Part shown: piece by piece, positions 10,495-21,000 of the stretch
Layout of the letters: the number at the start of each line of letters is the position of its first letter
Position numbering within the stretch: position 1 is the first letter of the stretch
Source of the DNA: Eublepharis macularius
Lineage: Eukaryota; Chordata; Lepidosauria; Squamata; Eublepharidae
Length of the DNA: 64,000 nt
NCBI RefSeq assembly: GCF_028583425.1
Contig: NC_072805.1
Span: 15,758,001-15,822,000, forward strand
Direction: 5' to 3'
Notes under the pieces: generated by a model
The model's database searches: none
What the model saw: the letters and a program-made list of their open reading frames with translations, nothing else
Told to the model about the DNA's origin: nothing
Made by a program: the position numbers and the translations under genes

Positions 10495-10800
10495 CCTATT
10501 ACAATGCCTATTAGATGTCTCATCCTGTTAATCGCATTGACACATTGTGCAATTGTTCTGGCATACCTACGGGACTGCCTCCCTCCCTATGTTCCTCCAC
10601 AGCAATTTTGCTCATCTGAACAGGGGCTCCTGCAGGTGCCACCATGCACATGGGTGATATCAACATCTGCCCATACATGTGCATTCTCTGTGGTGGCCCC
10701 CGCCCTATGGAACGGCCTGCCTGAGGAGGTTAGAAGAGCCCCCACTCTCCTGGCTTTCCACAAACAAATGATGCAAAACTGAATTATTCAAAAGGGGTTA
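10495..10800 (+). mobile_element. LINE ORF2 C-terminal fragment (L2/CR1-like)
   Basis: The frame from 10,504 reads LPPYVPPQQFCSSEQGLLQV, then AFSVVAPALWNGLPEEVRRA and LLAFHKQMM. These match the conserved tail of L2/CR1-type LINE ORF2 (FSVAAPRLWNSLPEELR, FKSRLKTYL). It is a short 5'-truncated copy. Confidence 0.65.
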
Positions 10801-11099
10801 TTACTCAGATAAGAGGACTGTATTGTAGGTCTCAAAGAGATGCTTCAGTAACAAGTTAGGGACCATAGACTTCACCACTATGTTGCCTTATGCCCGATCT
10901 CTAGATTGTGCTCCGATGTACTACCTGTTGCTTTAAGTATGACCCTACTGGGTAGTTCTATGTTGTCTAATGTCAGTCCTAGCATTGCTTATGCTCTATT
11001 TGAGCATCTCTTCAACTCTGTATTGGACTCTTGCTAATGTTATATCTTTGTAAACTTGCATTTATTTATTCTATGGCATTGTTATTGAAATGTCCTTGA

Positions 11100-11235
11100 T
11101 ATTGACTGTGCTAATCTCACTCTATATAATCTGCCTTGAGTCTCAGTGAGAAAGGCAGACTATAAATGACGTAAATAAATAAAAATAAACAAACTGAATC
11201 TCAGTGGGAAAAGTGGACTATAAATAAAGTAAGTA
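11100..11235 (+). repeat. LINE 3' UTR end
   Basis: CTGCCTTGAGTCTCAGTGAG with AAAGGCAGACTATAAATGA and A/T-rich units, partly repeated at 11,195-11,235. The same text is at about 26,835-26,890. Confidence 0.5.
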
Positions 11236-11368
11236 AATGAAAAATGTACAGACAAAAAGCATTTTTCTATAGACCGGGTGGCAGGTTTAAAGAAAAATGC
11301 AAAAAGTGAAAAATGGGTTATTTTAAAAAATGCCCCCAAACAGAAGAATGTTGGCTGCACTTGCACAG

Positions 11369-11596
11369 GTAACATACAGATGTGGTGAGCGGGGGAGGGG
11401 TCGGGCAGGTGGAGGGGTGGGTTCGAGATTCACCTCCTCCATGAGTAACATAAAGATGTGGTGAGCGGGGGAGGGGTCGGGCAGGTGGAGGGGTGGGTTC
11501 GAGATTCACCTCCTCCATGAGTAACATAAAGATGTGGTGAGCGGGGGAGGGGTCGGGCAGGTGGAGGGGTGGGTTCGAGATTCACCTCCCCCATGA
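11369..11596. repeat. Tandem repeat, three units of 76 bp
   Basis: Units start at 11,369, 11,445 and 11,521 with GTAACATAMAGATGTGGTGA and end with TTCACCTCCYCCATGA. They differ at only a few positions. The unit is G-rich (GCGGGGGAGGGGTCGGGCAG). A variable-number tandem repeat; no coding role seen. Confidence 0.95.
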
Positions 11597-12204
11597 GTGA
11601 TCCAGGCAGGGGGGCTAGTCAGCAAGTGGGGGGCCCAGCAAGAAAGCAAGAAGGGAGGAAGAATGAGACCCCCCCAATTCTCACAAATCCCCTTCCTTGT
11701 CACCTCTAAGCCACAAAAGAACATAAAACTCAGAATCAAAGACAGCAACATTTGAGTACAAATGTATTTTTATTAACTGGAAAGATCAATGACCTGTCTT
11801 TCTGCCATTTGATTTCCAAGATAAATGAGGGAGACGTGAAAATGGGCTTGCAACTTTGAATTAGTAACGCTCTCGTTAAGGCGACACTCATTGTGCATGT
11901 GACGCATCTCCTGTTTTTAGCAGATTAGCAGCCCAATTCTAAGCATGTCCACCTGGGACCCATTCCCCCGGAGTTCAGTTTCCTAGAAAATGTAGATGAA
12001 GGGGGGGTGGGGGACATGCAAAGAGAAAAGGATGCTGGTTTGCTTCTAACTCCGCTGCTTAATTTGCTGAAAAGATAGAAACTGTCTAAAACAAGATGAA
12101 TTGCTGCATTCGAGGAGCCTCTGGAAGACACCACTTCCATGTCAGGCATAGCTAACCCTCTCCAGGGTCACAGCCCCTGAAAAACAGTTCTGTTGTTTTA
12201 CAGC

Positions 12205-12575
12205 CAAAGGAGAAGGTGCCTTAGAGTCAAGTTGCAACTGACTCATGGCAACCCCAACCACAGGGCATTCCAGGCAAGAGGCAAGCAGAGGTGGTTTGCC
12301 ATTGTCTTCCTCCACCTAGCAACCCGTCATCCTTGGTGGTCTTCCATCCAAGTACTAACCGTAGTCATCTCTGCTTAACTTCCAAGCTCTGACTCGAGGG
12401 GCTCGAATAGTCTCTTAGCCTGAGCTTGTCAGAGCTTAGGACTTAAACAGAGCTAGCCACAGTCAATACTTGGATGGGAGACCATCAAGGAAGACCAAGG
12501 TTGTTACACAGAGGAAGGCAATGGCAAATCACCTCTGCTCCTCTCTTACCCGGAGCATCCATTGATAAGAGTCAC
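12205..12575. repeat. Two 5S-rRNA-derived SINEs in inverted orientation
   Basis: The left copy (about 12,205-12,395) is in minus orientation: GACTCATGGCAACCCC, TGGTTTGCCATTGTC, CCATCCAAGTACTAACC and GCTTAACTTCCAAGCT. The right copy (about 12,445-12,575) is in plus orientation: CAATACTTGGATGGGAGACC and GGCAATGGCAAATCACCTCT. The two lie head to head, about 50 bp apart. Confidence 0.7.
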
Positions 12576-14374
12576 CATGATTTGGTTGCTTCTTGTCACT
12601 GAAGCGGTCTGTGCACAGTGCTGACTGGCCAGTGCTCGTGTCATCACAAAGACCCCCAACCAGAGCAGTTGGAGGGCAAATAAAAATGGGTCCTTGTCTT
12701 TAGTTGAAGTTTTAATTACTTAAATAAGTGGTCTTTAACAAAATTAAAAGGTTGACTCACCATCTGACACACACACGAGAGACAGCCTACAAAATTAACA
12801 GCAGAATTTCTTGTAAATATGTAAGATGTACAACAAAGGTGGGGCAAAGCTGGGCTCACCCAAGGGGAGGAAAATGAATCCTGTTTTAAATGTGGCTACT
12901 GTCTCTATGATACACAGCCCTACAGAGAGGGTAATGTAGAAGATGGATACCAGGAGAAACAGCAATAGCAGGGACTTTCCCAGATACCTGAAATACGTCT
13001 ATCATGTTTCTTCTCTTGCATGCATAGAGAAATGATTAAGTTTAATTAGGGGCAATTTCAAAGCAATAAGGTGCCCTTAAGTTTGGTGGATTGCAGCCTG
13101 AATACTCGGAAGCCTAAATTTTTGCAGGGATGTTGATGTTCTTAAAATAGTCCTGTGAATATGAATAGCCTGCCTAAAATATTTGAAGAAATATTTTCCC
13201 ATCACTTTGCATGAACTGCAAAAGGCCGCAAACGTTACGGAGTGTGGCCAATACCCCTCTGCTCAGAACCTCGACGGGTAACTCCCCTACCCCACAGAGC
13301 ACAAACACCAACCTGCCATCTTCCAGGTGGAGATGCACCTTGGTGGATGCGCTATAAGGTGCGCTATAGCACAAAGTTGCTGTGTGTTCAGCTCCTCGGT
13401 GTTCGATGTTTGGGTGGAGGTCTTTGCTGGCGGGGGTGGGGGCATAAGATACTGTCTAGCTACACCTTGTGGAAATATCTGGGACAGATCAAGCTGTTAG
13501 AATTTCAAGTGTCACCAGTGCTGCACATTTTTATTCTGTAGCCCTAGAGGGAAAATATTTATTTAAAAGAGTGGCAACCTAAATCAGTATTATTACTGGG
13601 CGTATTCTAGAGTGCCCTCTCCTGGAACGCTGGATACATGACACCCCCTAAACTACACTTGGCAATATGGGGCTGCAACTATCAGATTTCTTTTCCTAGT
13701 TTGCTCTGGGGGGAAATACAATCTCGAAGTTTCCCCCGCAAACTGTATAAGAATACCACGATTATCTTCATTAACACCTATGCGACATTGACAGTTGTTA
13801 TAGCACTTCCACTGGCCTACCTTTTTGCACACCTGGCAACTAACTCAGCTCAGACAGAGGAAGAGGCGGCAAAGACAGTAGTGCTTACCAGGCGTGGAGG
13901 TTAATGGTTAAGAATGAATGGGAACATACAGACATGGGCAAGTGACCACCAGCAGTTGCCCGGCTACACTTCATCTTTATTTCCCCCCCATATTGAACCA
14001 TTTTCCATACGTTTCAGAATAGTCTATTGTCTCTCAAGCCATATAAATGCCGTAATTTTAAGAGCCCACCTTTTTTTAATCCTTGCCTGTTCAAATGCTC
14101 AGAAAGCGTTTGTAAAGCTCTTGGATCCATTTAAAGAATTGAGCCAATCTACCAGGAATGGCCCATGCAGGCAGCCTCAATGTGCCGCCTGATAAGACAG
14201 GCATACCCAACTCACAGCCAACAAACCAAATGCAAGCCACCAGTCATGGAAAATGTCCTGCCAGCTAGCTAGCCTACTCGTGTGTTTGCAATTGCATGCC
14301 GTCAGCACAAGCAAGCGGTCTGCCAGGTGTTTTGTGGGCTACGTTCAGGTTGCCAGCTACAGCTTATGCCAGAC

Positions 14375-14655
14375 TACTTCAGATAAAGGTAAAGGTAGTC
14401 CCCTGTGCAAGCACTGAGTCATTACTGACCCATGGGCAACGTCACATCACGTTTGCCACTACCTTCCCCAGTCATCTACGTTTTACCCCCCAGGAAACTG
14501 GGTACTCATTTTACCGACCTCAGAAGGATGGAAGGCTGAGTCAACCTTGAGCCGGCTACCTGAACCCAGCTTCCGCCAGGATCGAACGCAGGTCCTGAGC
14601 AGAGCTTGGGCTGCAGTACTGCAGCTTACCACTCTGCGCCACTGGGCTCCTCTTC
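14375..14655 (-). repeat. tRNA-derived SINE (GTGGCGCAGAGTGGTAAGC family), minus orientation
   Basis: The minus strand begins AGCCCAGTGGCGCAGAGTGG with TAAGCTGCAGTACTGCAG and a B box GTTCGATCCTGGC. The body ends with CCTTTACCTTTAT. A second copy lies at 24,218-24,475. Confidence 0.7.
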
Positions 14656-16179
14656 TAGGAACAGCTACCATTTTTTCCTAGCAGACATTCTTCAGAGAGG
14701 GTGGCTGTCATCTGTATCCTGGGTGTGCACAGAAGGTGAAAATGGAAAGCTGTTTCATGTGCCTGTACCCTGCTACAGTGTGACAAATCAAGGGCACCGG
14801 AAGGTGCTTTGCGGTCACACCAAACCTCTCATCCTCAAGACAGATACGAAATGGCCCCGATCGCAAAAGCATTTAAACATTTTTTTTCAGTGTAGCACAC
14901 TGATAAGTCACATCCCATTTTTCCATTTCCCACCAGCCACTGATACAATTTAAATTCCTACAATTCTTTCAGTATTTGAACAATGATATGCCAAGCGCTC
15001 AGCCCCGCAAATTCGTAAATGATACAGCCAAGATTGACGCTTCATAAATTCCTCAGATTAGATATGTAGACAAAAGCTTCCCCAGTGACTGTGGGCTTTC
15101 CGTGCCGTTTATGTAAGAAAACAAATACAGAAAATGCAGCTTCACATTCCAGGATCCTAGAAGAAAATCCCTCCAGACTGCTTGAATAGGCATCTGGTGG
15201 CGATCAGATGGGAGCCCGTTTCAAAAAGCACCTGGCTCTGCCGTCAGTTTTGAATTTATGCATATAGATTTCTGTCCTGCACTCTTAGGTGATGACATAA
15301 AAATAGTAAGAGCAGCAGGAGGAAACAAATAACAGCAGGAACTACCAATGAAAAGCCACTGCAAGTTTCAAACTCCGGAAAAGCAGTAAAATCAAATAGG
15401 GGAACAGAGCAAACACTAACCTAAGCAGGACCGGCCGTGCAGAGTCCACCATCCACAAAAACCTGGGAAGACAAAAAGGGGCTATTTGGTCTCTAGAGCT
15501 CCACAGGCCTGGCACCCAATGATCAACGGTGAGAAGGAAGCTCCCGAGACTTGGTGCCACCACAGAGAAGGCAACTCTAACGTTGCAGCAGGTCCACCTC
15601 GAATTCGTTGCAAATTGCATCCAGTTTTCATCCCATCCCAGGTTTGTCTCTTGGTCACACAATACAGGGACCAAATATGGTTATTGAGCAACGGGATACC
15701 AGGGACAGGATTTTCCTCTCAACTAGAAGCACTGAAAAACAGATTGGTGTCTAACTCACATTTACACTCTGGGCTGCCTTTGATTCATCTGACTGAGTTG
15801 GCCAGGCAGGAGGGTCTCATCCTCATCCCCTTGTTCAAGGCAGATGGTAGTTGACTGACAGGTGCTTCCCCTAAGCTCACAACTTTCACCAGTTTGAACT
15901 AGGAGTTTCCCAAACTGCATAGCTCTCACACAGAGACAGAAATCCTGTTCACTTTTGTGGAACTAAAGCTTGCTGAGCACAGAATTTTCCTGGACCGACC
16001 CCGTTGTGTGGGAATGACCCAAACACAGCGGCTGCTGCTTGGCACGCTATGCATTTACTGGGGACTTGCTTGCCAAGCTGCTAAGAACTGCAGGGTACCT
16101 TCTGTTTTCTACCTCTCAAACTATTATAGCCACCAAGTATTTACTATTTTCACAGCTCGCTCTTCTCAAAGGAATTACA

Positions 16180-16365
16180 TTGTTCTCCTCTCCTCTGTTT
16201 TCTCCTCACAATAACCCTATGAAATAGGTTAAGGCTGAGAGCGAGAGAGCGAGCGAGAGCGAGAGCGAGAGGCCCAAGGACACCCAGTAAGCTTCCATGG
16301 CAAAAGTAGGGATTTGAACTTGGTGTAGTGGTTAGATCCTAGTCTAACCACGACACCAGGCTGGT
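16180..16365 (-). repeat. Sauria-type SINE, minus orientation
   Basis: Contains CCAGTAAGCTTCCATGGC and TGGTGTAGTGGTTAG-like text in reverse, and a (GAGC)n/(GAGA)n expansion at about 16,238-16,272. Confidence 0.55.
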
Positions 16366-16641
16366 ATAATGGAAGAGACACTGTAATTGGTATTCCTTCA
16401 TCTCCAAAGAAAGCAGATTGCCCGTTACTTGAATGACAAATACCTTTCGTAAGGTTAAATCAATTAAGGTATGTTCTACTTGATACAGCAAGAGGAATTA
16501 CTGCACTAATCACCGATGTACCTCCAGAAAAATAGTACCTAACCCACACTGGTTGCTTGGAGAGACCCGCAAGAGAATCCTCAGGACCTACGGGGGAAGC
16601 AGTTGTTATGCCCACTTATCAGCTGTACTGGCAGTCTGGAT

Positions 16642-16860
16642 CATAGATGCAGAGGAGTTAGCTGTGTTAGTCTGTAGTAGCAAAATCAAAAAGAGTCCAG
16701 TAGCACCTTTAAGACTAACCAACTTTACTGTGGCATAAGCTTTCGAGAATCACAGTTCTCTTTGTCAGATGCAACTGACGAAGAGAACTGTGATTCTCAA
16801 AAGCTTATGCTACAATAAAATTGGTTAGTCTTAAAGGTGCTACTGGACTCTTTTTGATTT
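16642..16860. mobile_element. Penelope-like hairpin element with hammerhead-like core
   Basis: An unpaired head of about 39 bp (GATGCAGAGGAGTTAGCTGT, then GTTAGTCTGTAGTAG) precedes two inverted arms of about 90 bp (from 16,681; to 16,862). A 13-bp direct repeat TGGCAGTCTGGAT flanks the whole (16,629-16,641 and 16,861-16,873). Each arm contains a GAGAA/TTCTC stem next to a CTGACRA motif. The end sequence (AAAGGTGCTACTGGACTC, GTTAGTCTGTAGTAGC) is a very common reptile repeat. Confidence 0.65.
16727..16812. ncRNA. Hammerhead-ribozyme-like motifs, one per arm
   Basis: Plus strand from 16,775: CTGACGA, the stem GAGAA-CTGTGA-TTCTC, then AAAAGCTT, where GAAA has decayed to CAAA. Minus strand from about 16,766 downwards: CTGACAA, the same stem, then an intact GAAA and GCTT. 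The AGCT after GAAA is palindromic, as in the dimer-forming minimal type I hammerheads known from Penelope-like elements. Activity is not claimed. Confidence 0.45.
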
Positions 16861-17279
16861 TGGCAGTCTGGATAACTCCTTCGCATACTTCAAGTTTGAT
16901 TTGTCAAACAACCACTCTTAAGGAAGCACTAAAGTGTGTATGCTTCTCCCCACTATCAGACTTTGGAGGGAGGGTCAGCTCCACGCCAAAGCGGTGGCCA
17001 GAGCCCCTCTCTGCTATGGTGCAGGACAGCCTCACACCCTGGCTGCATCCAGAGATTAAGACAGCCATCATTCACAATGGGATTGCTTTGTCCAAAGACG
17101 CAAATCAAGCTGCAAACATATGATACAGCAAAATATCCAACAGTGCACAAATTCAGTTCCTGGTATACTTTGGTCATCCCAAATCAATCTGTGTGGCTAT
17201 ACAGCTATTAAACAGTCTAAAGAGTCTGATGGAAAATGGTGAGCTCTCGGAATGTATGCATGAGCAGGAAAGATCAAAA

Positions 17280-18096
17280 ACCAAACCAGCGACAATGTTT
17301 TTATTAAAAAAAAAACCCTCCCTCTTTGACTCTAAAAGATGCCTCATCTTATGCTTGCAGGGTGCTTAAAATCAAACCAGTAGAGTATTAACCGAAGACT
17401 GTGTATGCTTTACAAACCCTCAGGCCACCACAGAGGTGGGCTGTGCAAACAGATATATAGCAAGTTGCTCAGATGTTTATTTGGTCCATCAGGTGACTGG
17501 TAAAGTAGCAGGATTTGAGTTTTACAAAACACCCCATATAAATAACCCGAAACTGTAACAGAACACCAAAGTCTGCTCCTGACATCGAACATCCGGCAGT
17601 ATGAACTGAAAGAGCAAATTGTTTTACAGTAATGTACATTTTGGGCCGGCTGAACCTACAAAACATGACATACAGTTACTGTCAAGGTTTTTTTTTGCTT
17701 TGAAGGTGTGAAAAATGGCTAGAGCTTGTCTTTTCCTCCACCCCTAACTACAATGAAACGTCTCAAGACTTCTCTCACGATAAAGCCACTTCACTGAACT
17801 GGAATGGCCTCGATTTCCCCTTCTGGATTGATCCTTCAAAACATTATATACACAAAACATGCTTTGTTTTTATGACTGCTCAAGCTTTCTTTTTTTAAAC
17901 AAACTAAAAAAGTCTACTATGTTTAGTATATCATATTGGAGAAGTTCTAAATGCTACCGAACGCGATCGGGTATAGATTCTGCAAGCCAGCAGCCTCTCT
18001 GGTGGGGTTGAGTTTTTGGAGCCAAGACCCTTGGCGGACTCTAGTTCTGGACGTTTCCCACACCCCCATCATCCTTCCCCTTGGCGTGTCCACTGC
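17280..18096 (-). other. UBA2: 3' UTR of UBA2 with candidate polyadenylation signals
   Basis: Downstream of the UBA2 stop codon the minus strand is ordinary A/T-rich UTR-like sequence with no repeat. Two AATAAA hexamers occur, at 17,476-17,481 and 17,300-17,305. The distal one, about 800 nt from the stop, is my preferred end. Confidence 0.5.
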
Positions 18097-21000
18097 TCAG
18101 TCTATTGCGATCACATCATCGTGCTCCTCGGCTGGCATCTCTGCACGTGCCCTTTTTGCGCTGGCTTGCTCCACGTCCTCCAGCTTCCTCTTCTGGCTCT
18201 TATTCTCTAGGCTGTCAGCATTGGCAGAAGGATCTTCCTCATTTTCAACAATTAGTACATCATCATCTTCATCTGGAGCTGGAAAAGACAGACACGCCGT
18301 AGTGGGCAGCTGAACATGGTTGTTTTCCCCTGGGGCGGGTATGTGTGTGTGTGTGTCAAGCTAAATACAAAAGCACAAGATAATGCACTGTGTACTCACA
18401 TAAGGACAAGTCACTTCAGGAGCTAAACAACTACCTTAACAAAGTAACTCGCACTGAATTGTTTGGGAAGGGCCATTTTGCAAAATCAGCTTTTTTTTGG
18501 AAAAAAAGGTGCTGTTAGGAACATGTGCCTAAAGTTTAAACATTTACAAGCTAAAGAAAAGACAGAAAAATCTAAACTTTGAATGGACTTAGGAGAACGG
18601 CCAAAGTCTTCCACTAGCAGTATCCCTGTATCCCTTTAAACTTCTCACCTATCGCCCAAAGTTGCCAGTACCTCCAGAAGGCAGGGAATAGCTCAGTAAC
18701 TCCATCCCTGCCGAGATTCCTTACCTGTGGATGTTGACGGCTGCGCCCCATCGTCGCTCCCATTGGTGATGTTCTTGGCAGGCTGCTCTGACGGTTTGGG
18801 ACCAACCACTTCATCTCCAACTACTTCGAACTCCACATCTTTCTCAAGCTCTTCACTGGTTTTAAAAAAAAAATGAACCCGCTTGAACGCACATCTGATT
18901 GTGGCCAACAGGAGTCAGAGGGACGGATTCCAAGCCAGTTTGGTGTAGTGGTTAAGAGCGGCAGGACTCTAATCTGGAGAAGTGGGTTGATTCCCCACTC
19001 ACAGAATCATAGGGTTGGAAGAGGCCTCCAGGGTCATCTAGTGTCCGATCCCCCCTGCACAATGCAGGAAATTCACAACTACCCCCCCTCCTCTGCTCTA
19101 AGTCAGCTGGGTGACCTTGGGTCAGTCACAGCTCTTCCACAGCTCTCTCAGCCCCACCCAACTCACAGGGTGATTGTCGTGGGGATAATAATAACACATT
19201 TTGTAAGCTGCTCTGAGTGGGTGTTAAGTTGTCCTGAAGGGCAGTACATAAATCAATGATGATGATGATGATGACGAAGCACCCTCCAAGTAGCCTTCCT
19301 CCAACTTAAGTGGTTCTTCCTCCCACTGAAAGAGCCATTTAAGTTCCAGGAAAGCTCCTTAGGACTAGAAGAAGACTTCAAATTGAGCCAAAACGAAAGG
19401 TAGGATATGAATATTTTAATGAACAAAAAAATAGACTTTGCTCAGTGGAAAGAAGGATAGGTGTAGGAGTTACCTCAGAGATTCCAGCAATGTGGAATGC
19501 TGCTTTACATGACTTTTCTCATCACTTATCCAAGCTGCCCACCCTATCCCAAAACTATTCATGGACAACTGCTCTAGCAGTGGATCTGAGAAATTCTTCC
19601 TCCCCAGAGAAAGAGAAATCATAGTCCTCAGCTGCACTCTCATTTCTCACGAATGCAGAGCTGGTCTCCGGGTTAGAGAGATGGCCCCTCCCTCCCTTTG
19701 AAGGCTGTTCCCCTAGCTTCCGGTACCACCCCCATTCCACAAGGTTCTCACCTGTGCAGCACGTTGATCAGCAGGGTGTAATCTTGAAGGAAGTCATCTG
19801 CTTGTAGCCGAGTACCATTTCTGATCCCAAAGTCTGACAGCTTCCTGTGGTTATTTGCTAGGAACAAACCAAAAAAACAAGTGAACAAGAGTTGACTTCC
19901 AGGGCTTCTCTAAAGATGTAGTAAGGCTGTTTTTACGCATAGCCACCAACAACCCTGTTATGCTAATGATTATACAGCAATGTATACAGCCACTCCTTTA
20001 TCTGCTTGCCTGTGTCAGATGCCAGAAGGAGGGCTACACTTGATGTCAAAGAAGAGCGGGTACACTTGTCAAAGGTGATTAAAACCAAACACGTACAGAA
20101 GGTCCGTGTGATGGTGGAATGCAAGGTGCCTTGGCCAACACAAACAGTTGCCGGAACTCCAAGAGACATGATTGCATCCAGCACCTTAAATACTTCATCC
20201 AGTGGCAGTAATACATTAGCATTAATGCCCCACCCCCAAGCAGGTATCCCAGGGAGACTCCGCCTGCAGCTTGGACATGAACATATTGGTTGGGGATTCT
20301 CTGATGTCTAAACATGGCTTGTGACAGCGGCAATGGATGTGTTTGCAACTGGAATCCCTGGTGCCTAGGCAACACATGCCGCCAGGGCTAAAGGTAGTTT
20401 AAGAGCCAGGCTGGCCTTGGATACTCACTGCACTGTGCATCAGGGAACACTCATTGCATACCTTCGGTTTCTCCTTCTTCGGAGGAGATGAGAATAGTTC
20501 CTTTCCCATCTTCTATCTGTACATCCGGAGCTACCATATTAAATTTTTCTTTCACTATCTGGAAAGGCAAGCGATATTTAATTTGAAAAAGCATTATGAA
20601 CACCAGGCCTCACGTGATGGAAACTGAGAGAGTATTTGCAGCAGCTCAAATTGTTTCACTAGACAGAAAGAACGCCGTCTGTTTATTGCTATTGCTGGAA
20701 ACAGAAGTGTGTCTCAAAATCTTGGTTTTAAATCCTTTGAAACCTCCGCTATAAAATGCACGTGCTTCAGTAGAAGATTCTTGCCGCCATCAAGCAAGCT
20801 TTGATGGCCTCCAGCTTAGATGACGACAGTAATAAATTCTACGAGCGGGCGCCCTTGAGGGCTTACCCAGACTGCGCCGCTTGCTGCAAACGCTGCTGCC
20901 TACGGTAGGCACAGATTCTACAGATGAGAAATTCACCACGTAAGTTGAAAACGTTACGAGCTGGGTAACAAAAGCTTACTTACTCTATCCTGCAGTGTCA

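Larger units (their letters stand above)
11600..16600. other. Intergenic stretch between WTIP exon 1 and UBA2, mostly unrecognised
   Basis: Apart from the SINE copies at about 12.2-12.6, 14.4 and 16.2 kb, I see no gene, RNA or recognisable element here. The open frames are short, lack conserved-looking protein sequence and are not flanked by convincing splice sites. The low-complexity GAGAGCGAGAGC run near 16,238-16,272 is a microsatellite inside a SINE. Confidence 0.5.

Noticed and set aside
11369-11596. Possible CRISPR-like array
   Set aside because: The three units are contiguous tandem repeats with no spacers, in a vertebrate genome.
15342-15854. Opposed open frames of 110 and 122 codons around 15.5 kb
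   Set aside because: No conserved-looking protein, no splice context and no CpG promoter.
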